Shown: positions 35,101-43,800 of the stretch, one piece after another
Numbering within the stretch: position 1 is the stretch's first letter
Layout: each line of letters begins with the position of its first letter
NCBI GenBank assembly: GCA_022559845.1
Contig: CM040121.1
Span: 572,496,140-572,560,139 of the forward strand
Direction: 5' to 3'
From: Amorphophallus konjac
Taxonomy: Eukaryota; Streptophyta; Magnoliopsida; Alismatales; Araceae
Length of the DNA stretch: 64,000 bases
Position numbers and translations under genes: made by a program
Notes under the pieces: model-generated
The model's database searches: none
What the model saw: only the letters and a program-made list of their open reading frames with translations
Told to the model about the DNA's origin: nothing

Positions 35101-35994
35101 GGTGGAAAAAACATTGCTTATATACGCCGTACCAGTGGAGCAATTGTCACACTTCAGGAGAGTAGAGGTTTGACCGATGAGATGATAGTAGAAATTAAAG
35201 GCACTTCTTCACAGGTGCAGACTGCGCAGCAGCTTGTACATGTAAGACTGCTATCTGTAATGCCCTTTTCAGCCCTTTTCAGCACGGAATTATGTTTGAA
35301 AGGTTAAGCCAAAAGCTTACAAGGTCATGCTTTTTAGACAGTATGGGAAGAGCTCAAGGGTTTTTTGGTGAAAAGTTTGGTTGGGAGCCAACTTTAGCTT
35401 CCACTATCAACATTCAGTGGCAGCGATATTAACTGATGTTGGATAGATGCGTAAATAAAATTACCTCAGTAGCCTTATTTTTACCCCAGCCTAGGAACCT
35501 CCAACTTGGAGCTTTTGGTTTGAACTCTGAAGTCAAAAATTAGCGAAAGATCTACGTAAATGGCTTTCAAGGTGTAGCGTCTTTTCCTCAAACCAGTCTA
35601 AAACCTGGGTAGAGCACAAAAGTGCTTTCGATTAGAGGTTGCACCAAACGTGGCGTAGCCAAGCTTTTAGATGTATGTATCGTCTCATGGGAACGCATGA
35701 ATTGCGCAAAATGCTGCATGGGTTTATGGAAGTGGGATGCCTATAAATATGTTTCTGTGAGTAGTTCCGGGGATGCTTGTGTGACACTGTCTATGGTCTT
35801 TGCAGGAATTTATGGGAGGACACAAGGAACCAGCAGCGGGCAGTTACAGCAGCAGTTATGGTGGCTTTGACTCGGGCTTGCGCTCGTCATATTCTCAACT
35901 GTCAAATACATCATACCCTTCCTCATTGTCATCGCAATCCTATGGCGGATATGGGTCATCTGGAGTTGGTGGGTATGGCAACTACAGGTATTAA
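10733..35994 (+). CDS. PEP: PEPPER-like triple-KH RNA-binding protein (whole gene, 6 exons)
   Basis: Coding exons 10733-11152, 11465-11720, 15792-15940, 16033-16299, 35047-35241 and 35806-35994 join in frame to 1476 bp (491 aa). All five introns are GT-AG. Three KH domains carry intact GxxG loops: GRKG at residues 110-113, GKGG at 203-206 and GTGG at 381-384. The N-terminus has a run of about 24 mostly Glu residues (37-60), and the tail is rich in Ser, Tyr and Gly. In Arabidopsis PEPPER and FLK are nuclear KH proteins acting on flowering-time and floral pre-mRNAs. The length and the linker between KH2 and KH3 resemble PEPPER more than FLK. Intron 4 is 18.7 kb and packed with transposons. No exon carries a premature stop. 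The family is certain; the PEP rather than FLK assignment is from remembered similarity. Confidence 0.93.
11465..11720 (+). CDS. PEP: PEP exon 2 (end of KH1, most of KH2)
   Basis: Acceptor CCAG at 11461-11464. The exon continues [11 protein letters not shown] and finishes KH1. KH2 starts near residue 187 with [19 protein letters not shown]. The exon ends with one base of a split Glu codon (residue 226) before donor GTATTG at 11721. Confidence 0.93.
12849..13825 (-). mobile_element. TTA-duplicating TIR element with G-rich core (intron 2)
   Basis: The ends are TAGGGTGTTTG and CAAACACCCCA, inverted repeats flanked by TTA at 12846-12848 and 13826-13828. That matches PIF/Harbinger-type (Tourist-like) elements. 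The core at about 13000-13640 is a nearly continuous run of GGAGGGG-like words on the + strand. Its reverse complement aligns over both ends with the 20259-21745 element, so the two are one family in opposite orientations. Long open frames inside are low-complexity and I do not call them genes. Confidence 0.85.
13826..15791 (+). other. rest of PEP intron 2; no gene
   Basis: Together with 11721-12848 this is ordinary AT-rich intron sequence. I see no conserved domain, RNA gene or clear element end. It ends in acceptor TTGCCAG at 15785-15791. Confidence 0.6.
15792..15940 (+). CDS. PEP: PEP exon 3 (end of KH2)
   Basis: Completes the split Glu codon and reads [17 protein letters not shown], then the KH2 C-terminal helix and PLFEKS, residues 226-275. 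Donor GTAAGT at 15941 is a perfect consensus. Intron 3 is only 92 bp. Confidence 0.95.
16033..16299 (+). CDS. PEP: PEP exon 4 (linker between KH2 and KH3)
   Basis: Residues 276-364, a polar, probably disordered linker that includes [16 protein letters not shown], similar to the PEPPER linker. Acceptor TTTCAG ends at 16032. Donor GTCTGT at 16300 opens the 18.7 kb intron 4 in phase 0. Confidence 0.93.
16300..17002 (+). other. start of PEP intron 4; no element recognised
   Basis: AT-rich intron sequence without a domain or clear element end. It stops at the T-run and GAAAGTGGTTGGTACCAC block that marks an L1 tail. Confidence 0.6.
17003..17651 (-). mobile_element. 5'-truncated L1-type LINE fragment
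   Basis: On the minus strand the fragment ends in GGTACCACTTTCAAAAAA, the tail shared by every L1 copy in this window. Upstream it codes a reverse-transcriptase zinc-binding domain (zf-RVT): [21 protein letters not shown] and HLFAGC, with breaks (about 17270-17618). Only the last 0.65 kb of the LINE is present, so this is a dead 5'-truncated insertion. Confidence 0.8.
17665..18425 (+). mobile_element. RTE-clade LINE, 5'-truncated, with 13-bp target duplication
   Basis: The open frame 17956-18354 and the sequence before it code the C-terminal part of an RTE reverse transcriptase ([34 protein letters not shown]). The 3' end carries the typical RTE tail (GCCGACCCCAAATAATTGGG, then GATGATGATA). 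The 13-bp duplication ATATAGTTAGGCT lies at 17652-17664 and 18426-18438. One stop at about 17923 breaks the frame. The element is truncated at its 5' end and inactive. Confidence 0.92.
18435..18673. mobile_element. MITE 1, 239 bp, TTA target duplication
   Basis: Terminal inverted repeats GGCTGCATTTAGAA and TTCCAAATGCAGCT lie between TTA at 18432-18434 and 18674-18676. This structure is Tourist-like (PIF/Harbinger). The RTE LINE to its left was inserted at this element's left end, because the LINE's target duplication includes the first four MITE bases. Confidence 0.85.
18685..19354. mobile_element. MITE 2, 670 bp, TTA target duplication
   Basis: Terminal inverted repeats GCCTCACTTTGGTA and TATCAAAGCGAGGC lie between TTA at 18682-18684 and 19355-19357. 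Subterminal GGGTTAAG and CTAACCCAGG motifs mirror each other. The centre is AT-rich and has no coding sequence. Confidence 0.85.
19355..20187. repeat. unclassified repeat with an internal duplication
   Basis: A block containing GTGAGGTAT, GTCTGC, AAGTC, CATAGTTTTGTCT and AAAAGGC words appears twice, near 19740-19810 and 20120-20180. An open frame at 19862-20344 has no recognisable domain. The block probably belongs to an unidentified retroelement inserted before the inverted PMD repeat. Confidence 0.45.
20259..21745 (+). mobile_element. TIR element of the TAGGGTGTTTGG family carrying a gene piece (1487 bp)
   Basis: The ends TAGGGTGTTTGG and CCAAACGCCCTA are inverted repeats. TTA lies to the left (20256-20258) and TCA, a one-base variant, to the right (21746-21748). 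The other arm of the inverted repeat keeps the uninterrupted site, with a single TTA on the minus strand at 27533-27535, which fixes the insertion exactly. The core has a CT-rich block (about 20440-20640) and a coding-like segment (21005-21500) that looks like captured host sequence. No transposase is present, so it is non-autonomous. Confidence 0.92.
21005..21500 (+). pseudogene. captured host gene fragment inside the TIR element
   Basis: An ATG at 21005 begins [13 protein letters not shown]. Protein-like sequence then continues in another frame from about 21050 ([20 protein letters not shown], then [20 protein letters not shown]). It shifts again near 21310 to [17 protein letters not shown] and [20 protein letters not shown]. 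Its composition differs from the low-complexity flanks and reads like a normal GC-rich first exon with at least two frameshifts. I do not recognise the protein. Capture by a Pack-type element is inference. Confidence 0.5.
22216..22409 (+). mobile_element. L1 tail fragment (+ strand)
   Basis: Only the last 0.2 kb of an L1 is present, ending TGGTGGTACCATCCACCTC and nine A residues at 22401-22409. It is absent from the matching place in the right arm of the inverted repeat, so it was inserted after the duplication. Confidence 0.75.
22411..22835. repeat. hairpin core of the inverted repeat
   Basis: 22411-22612 and 22628-22835 are imperfect inverted repeats. Matches include AAGGCC.TGTGGAAGCC, AGCCTTTACGGGTGT, GAAGAGTTGT and TAAGATTCCA. 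The loop is only about 15 bases around 22620. It lies inside a transcribed intron, so the RNA could fold into a 200-bp hairpin. Confidence 0.85.
22628..23021 (-). repeat. right arm of the inverted repeat, inner part
   Basis: Inverted counterpart of 22612 back to about 22000, up to the target duplication ACCAC at 23017-23021 where the LTR element was inserted. The arm continues at 27240. Confidence 0.8.
23022..24387 (+). repeat. left LTR (1366 bp)
   Basis: Aligns along its length with the right LTR. Its promoter reads CTCTAAATAAC where the right LTR has CTCTATAAATAAC, so a 2-bp loss destroys the TATA box. The CT-rich open frames here are shared by both LTRs and are not taken as genes. Confidence 0.9.
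24391..24402 (+). other. primer-binding site
   Basis: TGGTATCAAAGT, a near match to the initiator methionine tRNA 3' end, three bases after the LTR end. It sets the element's orientation as +. Confidence 0.8.
24462..24707 (+). pseudogene. degenerate protease-like fragment of the LTR element
   Basis: The frame reads [20 protein letters not shown], which has the spacing of a gypsy-type aspartic protease but lacks the D(S/T)G triad. It is cut by the hAT MITE at 24708. Weak call. Confidence 0.35.
24708..25264. mobile_element. hAT MITE, 557 bp, with 8-bp target duplication
   Basis: Perfect 18-bp inverted repeats TAGGGCTGTCAATGGGCC lie between the 8-bp duplications GTTCTTAT at 24700-24707 and 25265-25272. 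Subterminal CGGGCC words are dense at both ends and the centre is AT-rich. The 8-bp duplication is diagnostic of hAT. No coding sequence. Confidence 0.95.
25861..27239 (+). repeat. right LTR (1379 bp)
   Basis: Partner of the left LTR, diverged by scattered substitutions and small gaps, so the insertion is not recent. It keeps a TATA box (TATAAATA, 26149-26156), followed by a probable leader with a GC-rich, CT-rich stretch. Confidence 0.9.
27240..29330 (-). pseudogene. plant mobile domain (PMD, MAIN-like) pseudogene, - copy
   Basis: On the minus strand the N-terminal part (29320-28985) reads [20 protein letters not shown] and [16 protein letters not shown], the hallmark of the plant mobile domain found in MAIN/MAIL proteins and MuDR-related transposons. 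A TGA replaces the conserved Trp after KYA. The C-terminal part (27850-27290) reads [34 protein letters not shown], then proline-rich EDNVDL...HGLLYVDP units. A reverse-transcriptase fragment in the opposite direction separates the two parts. The gene is broken. Its tail is duplicated in inverted orientation at 20188-22612. Confidence 0.75.
27920..28700 (+). mobile_element. L1-type reverse transcriptase fragment (+)
   Basis: Several frames together give [57 protein letters not shown] and NKAFDRVP. This is the N-terminal half of a plant L1 reverse transcriptase, with stops and internal deletions. It lies inside the PMD pseudogene in the opposite direction. Edges are approximate. Confidence 0.75.
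29331..30645. other. intron sequence with small repeats; no gene
   Basis: 29628-29725 contains two copies of a TATTATAGTCATAT-centred unit. 29840-29985 is a GGCGCCTTG/CAAGGC-rich stretch resembling the larger block at 42363-42850 and may be a MITE fragment. Nothing else is recognised. Confidence 0.45.
30646..32366 (-). mobile_element. hAT-family element, internally deleted (1721 bp)
   Basis: An 8-bp duplication GTGTCTCT lies at 30638-30645 and 32367-32374. The ends are CAAGGTAGGCCGAATCGG and, inverted, CAAGGTATGCAGAATCGC. Both subterminal regions are dense in GATCGGCCGATCC-type palindromic words, likely transposase sites. Inside, the minus strand has a basic segment ([19 protein letters not shown], near 31430) and a Tyr/Ser/Gly-rich segment (30886-31236). 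These look like a transposase tail, but the catalytic domain is missing, so it is non-autonomous. Confidence 0.88.
32727..34460 (-). mobile_element. 5'-truncated L1 LINE
   Basis: On the minus strand the pieces in order are the reverse-transcriptase core [15 protein letters not shown] (about 34400), [29 protein letters not shown], then [18 protein letters not shown]-like spacers, and [12 protein letters not shown] of the zinc-binding domain (33255-33554). The copy ends in the family's GGTACCATCCGCTTTCAAAG tail. Frames are broken many times. The 5' limit is approximate. It sits antisense in PEP intron 4. Confidence 0.85.
34461..35046 (+). other. end of PEP intron 4; no gene
   Basis: No recognised domain. 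It ends with a T-rich tract and acceptor TTTCAG at 35041-35046. Confidence 0.55.
35047..35241 (+). CDS. PEP: PEP exon 5 (KH3)
   Basis: Residues 365-429: [20 protein letters not shown], then [13 protein letters not shown] and the strand MIVEIKG. Contains nearly all of KH3 with an intact GTGG loop. Donor GTAAGA at 35242. The reading phase matches exon 4 across the 18.7 kb intron. Confidence 0.95.
35806..35994 (+). CDS. PEP: PEP exon 6 (C-terminal tail and stop)
   Basis: Residues 430-491, EFMGGHKEP, then a Ser/Tyr/Gly-rich tail ending GNYRY and TAA at 35992-35994. The EF...HKEP join is the usual end of KH3 in PEPPER. Acceptor TTTGCAG ends at 35805. Confidence 0.93.
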   Translation, partial: EFMGGHKEPAAGSYSSSYGGFDSGLRSSYSQLSNTSYPSSLSSQSYGGYGSSGVGGYGNYRY

Positions 35995-37792
35995 GTTAGG
36001 AATCTACTAGGTCCACACCCTTCTTACTGAAAGATACGTTTTCCAGTATGAATGATCCGATCCTCAATCCTTTTCTGTAAAGCTTCAGCCGTGGTATTTG
36101 TGAACACTGATACTCCTCTTCTTTTGATTAACGGAAATGCCTACTTTTCGTTAGTGTAAGAGTGAAGGAGGGGTGCTGCAATTGCTGTTCTTGCTGCAGG
36201 GATCAGTTTTCTTGTTTGTTTGTTTGTTTTTTTTAACTTCGACCTTTTCAAGCCATCTGTTCAATGTTTGTACTTTTATTGAACTTGAGCTACATGTCCT
36301 GCATCGGTTAAACCCCACCTCACGTACTGGTATATTGTTGTTAGCCTGTTGCGCTGGTTTCTGTGCAAACTCATGCTGCGTGTCCAAAATCAGCGTTCGC
36401 GCTTGGACGCATTTCTAGTTTGCTAAGCTCGGTGCGGTCAGGCTGTGCCTTTTGGGCGTTTTTGGCCAAACGTTTCACTTCGTGGCGGCTTGTTTCGACC
36501 TCGAAGGCTGGAAAACGTCATAAATTACCAAATCCGTGCGGCGTACGGGATATGATATTTTACCGTATTTTATATCAGTGCAAACTACCCATCGAATGTG
36601 GAGGGCGTGGGCGTGCTCGGCAAACTTTCAACTTCAGAGCCACCTCGCGCGCCCCGCATCCAACATCGAGCTCGTGTAATTTATACCTGAATTAGTATTC
36701 AAGTGTCAACTTCTTGCAGCAATGTTTTTCAAGTATCTTTTAGAACCTTCAATTGAGAACCTCTAGGTGGAAGATGAAATCTTGAAAGGTTGCAAACTGC
36801 TTAGCCCCCGGTATTGGTCACTTCCACCCAAAACATTCTATACGTGTCCTTGGACTGGAAGCCCATTACTTATTGAAGCGAATGTGCCCTAGAATGTGCT
36901 TTCTAGATGGCTAAGCATGTTTGTAAGTCAAACGGAAAATCATTTGCTGCTGCTGAGAACTAAATTTGAATCCTTGCAATGGCTGTGATTTTAGCTAATG
37001 TCAAAGGCAATGCACGAGATTTATGTGAAGAAAAAGGCGAGGTTCTTCCCTACGCCTAGAGGTTGCTTGTCTTGGCATGGCATAAAAATGCTGTTAAAAC
37101 ACTTCTTTACGGTATTTCATGTTGTACTCCATCAAATCAAACAATTCATCGGTGGTCTTGTTTCAGGGATTGAAGGATGCTGTTAATGTTTTTTTGTGTC
37201 ATCAGCAGCAGCTAATTGAGTTGAGGCATGCCATCAAACTACAGTCTTTGTTATCCTACTTTTGTCATTTTTCATACTGAAATCGTACACCCGCGATGAG
37301 AATAACAAATTATAACAAAAGGTGTACGTAAAACAGTAACTTGAGTTCAAATTATCTCCGTTGACCTAACCTCACTGCCATCTCTCTCATCTTTTTGCTG
37401 CCAATGTGCTCGTAAGGAGGTGGCGGGCTAAAATAGAGAGGTCACTTTTATCAACGTAGGAACTCTGCCCGCCAGAAAACTGTCTTAGTGAGAGACTTTT
37501 GCCAATGCTAAATTGCTTCTTAAATCTGGACGTCCTCTCCCCAAAACAAGACCCACTTGACTCTGAGGAATCTTTCCCACAATAAGATTGATGTATACCA
37601 TAAGTCACTTTCCTGCTATGCGTTGGGGGGGGGCGCTAAATTCTACTCATTTCCATTGATAGGCAGAGCAAGCATTATGAGTTTCTATGATGTAAGATTA
37701 CATACGATAGCTGGTCATAGTAATCTATTATTTTGAACATGCTACGTAAAAGGTTCTCGCCTATACTCATTTACAAATGATAAAATGCAACC
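35995..37792. other. convergent intergenic region with both 3' UTRs
   Basis: The PEP stop is at 35994 and the OR stop at 37793-37795, each transcribed toward the other, so both 3' UTRs and poly(A) sites must lie here. No canonical AATAAA stands out on the + strand. One minus open frame at 37387-37608 is listed separately. Confidence 0.7.
37387..37608 (-). CDS. hypothetical 73-aa Ser/Arg-rich reading frame
   Basis: Downstream of the OR stop on the same strand, this frame codes a basic Ser-rich peptide (GERTSRFKKQFSIGKSLSLR near its centre). A possible acceptor (CATAGCAG) lies just upstream, so it could be the last exon of an unseen gene, or chance sequence in the OR 3' UTR. I recognise no family and no initiation signal. 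Confidence 0.25.
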   Translation of the reverse strand: MTYGIHQSYCGKDSSESSGSCFGERTSRFKKQFSIGKSLSLRQFSGGQSSYVDKSDLSILARHLLTSTLAAKR

Positions 37793-37870
37793 TCAGTCAA
37801 AAGGATCAATCCGAGGGTCATGCTCACTTGCCATCGCCATCCCCGTGCAAAGGCATGTAGGGCACATGAC
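37793..37870 (-). CDS. OR: OR last exon
   Basis: 26 codons from VMCPTCLCTG to DPFD and TGA at 37795-37793. Acceptor CTTGTAG (minus) precedes 37870. Confidence 0.95.
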   Translation of the reverse strand, partial: VMCPTCLCTGMAMASEHDPRIDPFD

Positions 37871-40800
37871 CTACAAGAGGATGAGGCATAAAAATGTTAA
37901 TTCACTGTTGCACGTGAAATAACAGAGAAAAATAAAAAAAAAAGGACAGGAATGCAACGGAATAATATATGATGAGGATATCTCTCCATTTGGCAAACAG
38001 TATATTTACCAGAGCAGAATAAGCCAAGGAACAATATTAATGTGTTGATACGATGACCATCAACACACTTCAATATAAATTATCTTCCAAAGAAATTATG
38101 ATACTAGCCAGTAAATGTGTTTGTACCATTACTATTAACGTACCTTAATATGCATGAAATGATGTACCGAGGCATTTGCTTGCGTGTCTGTGTTAATATT
38201 ATAGCCCATATATTGAAATATTTTATTAACTTCTGTTGTTTACAATTTCTAAGATGACGGGGGAAACTGAGACAAAGAATCATCGTCATTACCCCTATCC
38301 TGTTTATTTGTGGTTTAATGAATCACATGTCCCACCACTTTATTCTGCCCATTGCCATATTCATATTTAAATCTAGACAAGTAATGTCCCTTTTTTAGTA
38401 TGTCAAATCATCTTATTGTAGCCCATCCCCGTATTGCATCTTCTAATAGGTGCCAAACTTGGATGATGATGTGCAAGCATAAACCATCTGAGCCTACTTT
38501 ACCTCAACATCAACTGGTGCTGCTTTTATACATGCATTGCAAATCTTACATTTTAATCTTATCACAGATCCGTCTCCAACTTCCTCATCTCTGTCAGATT
38601 CCTTACCGCCCAACACTACGTCTCACTCCAACAGCAAATTGTTACAACAGTTTTATAAAACCTCTCTTTAAGCCTCGAGTATCTATTCATCACAAAGGAT
38701 TTGGGATGCACTTCTCTATTTCAACCAGAATGCCTGAATCCTGACCTCCTAGAACTCTGTCCTCATGACTAATAAATCCTAGACATTGAAAATTGGTATT
38801 CCGGAAGACGATAGCTTTATCCAATGGGGGCAGATTGGTATTGTGCAGATCGGTCTTGGATAGTGTCCCCATTTATTTCCTTTCTATTTTTCGGATCCCT
38901 AAGACGGTGGCGAGAAAGATTGACTCCATTCAGTGCCAGTTCTTTTGGCACGGGAGTAGAGGGAGATGCAGAGGCTGGCATGGCATAGCCTAGGGCAGAC
39001 TGATTACCAGCAAAGCACAGGGAGGACTTGGGATCAAGAATGTCAGACTTCAATTTGGCTGTCTTGTGTAAGTGGCTGTGGAGGTTGGGCCATGGGGAGG
39101 AGGGGTTATGAGCACGGCTCATCAGGCAAAGGTACTTCGAAAGGAGGAGAGTCTAGGACTTGACCCCGACGTCGTCACACAGGACCTCTCCTCTTTGGAG
39201 GGATATCCTATTCCTCTCTTGTAGGGATATTCTTGTTTCCAGCATTCGTGTGCGTCTGGGTAAAAGTGACAGGAGTTTGTTCTGGAAGGACAGGTGGTGC
39301 GGAGAGTTGTCTCTGCAGGCATTGTTCCCTTCCCTTTTAGCGGCTGCTGCAGACCCCCTGGGATCTGTCTCCTAGGCCTTCGACCACTTGCTGCTCGGAG
39401 GAGCCTCGACTCTGACTTTCAACATGGCCCTTAGACAGGAGGAGATGATCCAACTAGAGAAACTTCTCGCCCTCCTACTACCCTTCCGTCCTTAGCCTGA
39501 TTCAAAAGATGAATGGGTTTGGAGGTGAGAGAAGGACGGCGACTACACTGTTAGTTCTGCCTAGAGTCATTTTGGATGGAGGAGTTCGACAAAGTCTTCA
39601 TGATCAGGTGTGGAGACCGAAGAGCATGCTTAAAGTGAAACTACTAGTGTGGAGGATCTCACATGGCAAATTATCGACTCGAGACAGGTTGCATTGTTTC
39701 ATCCAGCCGACTTGCTCTCTTTACGGTGAGGACGACAAGACCTTTGGACCATCTGTTTGTAGGTTGCTCCTACTCGCCCGATGTGGAGAGAGCTTGTCAG
39801 GAGGGCCAGCTGCACCTTTGTCCAGCATTGTAATGCTTGTCACTTGTTTGAGCATTGGGATAGGCCTTGGCTCATCAAGAGCGACAGGACTGTGTGATGG
39901 CTTATTCTTCACGCCACCATGTGGCCGTTGTAGGGGGAGCGGAACAATCGGACCTTTACACAAGAGTCTCGTGCCGAGGACTCCGTAGTTTCTTTTGTTT
40001 GTAACCGTGTGAGGGAATGGGCTACTATTTTATGTAATATGAATTCTCTTACTTCGTCTCTTTTTGGTTGTTTGGGGAATTAGGGTGCTCCACACTTTCT
40101 GGGTGTGGCCTTTTATTGTATAGGTTTATGGGGTTGGCATATTTGGGGTTCTCATAGTCTTTTCTTATACTTGTATATTCTCTTTTCATTTTATCATAAG
40201 TGGTACTACCCACCTCAAAAAAAAAAAACTTGTCCATCAATCATAACCAAATCCCCTTGTCTCATGCTCGTGTTACTAAAATTACATTTGACATGTTCTT
40301 TTTTTTTTTTTTTGAGAAGTGTATAGTACCACATTTGTATTAGTAAAGAAGAGAGACATGTACAAGTATACTCAGTTATCTCCCAAAAATCCCCACCACA
40401 AAAGTAAGTCCTTATACAAAACCCCACAGCAAAATCAAGACCCTAGCTAACCTCCCAACAAAAGGAAAAAAGAGGAGTTATGAGCCTCCACATTACAAAG
40501 ATGCTTTGCCCATTCACACACTCTCTCACATACAAAGGCCACAATCCTCTCCTCCACTCTAGCTTTGACATGTTCTAATTTAATTCAACTAGTCCTAAAA
40601 CTTTACAATTCTAAGGCATCTCTTTAATGTTTCCACTTAGCAACTTTTTTTTGAAAGTGGGTGGTACCACTATTGTATTAAATAAAAAGGGGATGCACAA
40701 GTATCGGCCGTATGTTCCCAAAAAATCTCTGTACATGTGTGGAGCACACCAAGCCAGTGTGGCCCCCTCTAACCCCCCAACAAAACAAAAAGGAATAAAA

Positions 40801-43800
40801 TGGCAAATTCCCATACTTTGGGGAGGGAATTTGTGTGCTCTGTATGGTAGTAGTCCATTAAATGGGAAACATCAGATACTGGTGATTAATTTGGTGTAAG
40901 CATCATATGCCAGTTGAGTTATTTATGCAGCAGTAGGGGTATCTCTCAACTACCACAAACAAGATAAAAATCTCAGGAGACAAATCACAAAATACAAAAT
41001 AACTGTAAGATGATTATTGAAGAAATTTTGATTTTTATATCTTACTTTGCCAAAAAAAATATCCAGAACCACTGTGTGTTTTTTTTTAAGAATCTAATTA
41101 CATGGATGGTTTTAAATATTGTAGTATGCCTGTTGTAGATAGTTTCTGAAAGTGTACCTTCCCTGATCCCGAACAGTTTGAACACCTTTCAGTTGTAGGC
41201 GGCAATAGAGGTTGATCACCACCATTCACTGTAGCAACAGGTTCCACCAGAACAAGAGATCCTGTGCTTAAACAGCGAGCACAAGCTAGGTATCCTGCAT
41301 TGACAAAATAAGCTCCTCACCAATCATTAAATAACTGAAGCCTTAAAAATGTTATCTACTATAATGCAACGCTGGATTTTGATGAGGAAACGAATGAAAC
41401 CTACCAACTTCCCCATTATTCCTCAAGGAATCTAAAATGTCATTCTTGAGTAAACAAAGAAGATCTATTTACTGTTTGAGTTAAGATGTGGTTTTGTTCA
41501 TGTGGGAAATCTCCTCATAGGGTCCCCTGCAGGTGATTGGGATTTGAATTGTAAAGATTATCATAGCCTGGTGGATTAGAAGTATTTTGGTTGACTATGG
41601 ATAATTGGATACCTTCAACCAATTAAAGCTTTACAGGGTGACTGCTATTATTTTTCAAGAGGTGTGCGAGGCAATAGACAACATGGCTACAAGTCATCCC
41701 CCGTTGCCCCAACAACTTAACATTTTCCCCTCCACTTTTCACAGTACATCATCGCATCCACTGCTGCTGAACCTACATCCCCATTGTCTCTTCTCATTGA
41801 AGCATTTTAGAAAGAACTAATCCAATTCGAAGAGAGAATAAGAAAGAAGCTGTGGTCATCCTTCTCCTATTATCCTATGTAATAGTTGGACAGACAACAA
41901 GAAAGTGGTGAGCTCTGATGGTCATGGCACCTTCTATCCCTTGCTGGTCCATTTGGTTCCAACTCCCCCTCCTTTAGTGGTCCATCAGGACTGTGCCCCT
42001 TTCTTCAGATATGAAGAGGGATGGAACAGGATGGTACACATACTTGTTTATTAAATGAAACCAGACGGGTGGCTCAGGTGATGAGGGACTTGGATTTGCT
42101 GCCAATGAATCAAGTTTGAAGTCACGTGGTTGTGACCCTATTGTGCATTCACATATAGATATTCAAGCATTGCCATGGAGTTCACTTATACCCAGTCTGC
42201 GCAGCCAAAAGGGGTTTGAAAGTTTCCTTAATCTTGCTAAATTTATATCAAAGTTGAGTACAAAGGATAAGACCAGAAAGAAGGGAAGGAGGGAGGGAGA
42301 GTTAAAAGGGAGCATTAAAATGAGAATGCATAATGGAAACTGTTTGCGCCAAAAATCTATCAAAGGCGCTTGAGGTGCTCGCCTAGGTGATGAGGCGAGG
42401 AGTAGCGCCCGTAACTTGCCTCACTTCGGCCCATCTCGCCAAGGCGACCTGGCCGTGGCTGCAGGGGCATTTGGGCCAAAGCCCAATTGAGTTTCCCAGC
42501 ACATTCCTATAAGAAATTTCGTAAGGGGAGCTCCACCGCCCTTCAACCCCAAACAAAGGGTGGTGTTGTCCCCCCTTTGACCTGCCCCGCGACCTGACCG
42601 TGCAGATCGATCCACGATGTGAGGTCATGTCTATGTGAATTTGGTGGGTTCTTAATTTATTTCTCACATCTAAATGGATGAATTTACTAATCTGATTGAT
42701 TTTACATATGTGTTGTTGACATATTTAATGATATATATTATATATCTATTTTATTTAATATATTTAAAATATGTTGCCTCAAATCCCTAGGCCATCGCCT
42801 AGACGTTTGAGGCTAAGGCGACCCCTTGATCGCCTCAAGCGCCTCTCGCCTCTGACCACATAGCCAAACAATGGCAACCAAAGAAGAAATGAAGGTGGAA
42901 CTGTGGAGTGGGAGTCCTTTGGTCCCTGACCACCACATTCAATGCATGGCGAGCGTCCACCAAGCTAAGCAGTTCCGCAATGCATTCATGTGTTGGTTTA
43001 CTCTCAAAGCAGGGACTTGGGCATTAAAGTAAGCTATGTAAAAAAAACAAATTTCAGAGGGAATCAACTCAATCAAGGCACCTCCGGGTCGAGTGGATTG
43101 TGGAAAGATGAGTAGTTCAGTGAAGCAAGAACCATGAGTGGAGATGCTGGAGCTCTTATGACCGCGATAGCCTCTTGAGATCAAGGGAACATCCAAATCC
43201 AGGGAGACGGAGCTCTTATGACCACGATAGCCTCTTGAGATCAAGGGAACATCCAAATCCAGCAAGACAGCTTCGTTTCTTGATTTCAACAGACCGTGAC
43301 TTCACTAGAGGAAACACAAGAGATGGTCAGACAAGATGGCCCTTGAGCAAAGAATGGATGGTGATGAGGACAAATGGAAGCAGTCTTTGGTGAACTTCTC
43401 AACAGGGGGAATGTATGCTAAGGCATTAGGAAGGTATATATGTTGGTACCATATGGACAAATGAAATTTATGGACAGCAGAGGTAGGCATAAAGGTGAGG
43501 GACGCTTGTTTGTTTTTGGAGAAACTTCTGCAGAGTGATATAGAACTTGTGAGGTTTACGAGCCTTGGGCAGTGCGGTATGGAGAGAAAAACTGCCTGGA
43601 GCTAAATCCTTAATGGGTAGCCCTGCTGATGTCCTCCTCCGAATGAGAATTAGGTGAGGCAAAAAGAGATTCTGAGTGAGATTTAAGTGGATGAGATGAA
43701 AGACTAGGGCACAGCACAGATTGGTCATGGGACTTACAGATTTAAGTGGATGAGATGAAAGACTAGGGAACAACACAGATTGGTCATGGGACTTACAGGG

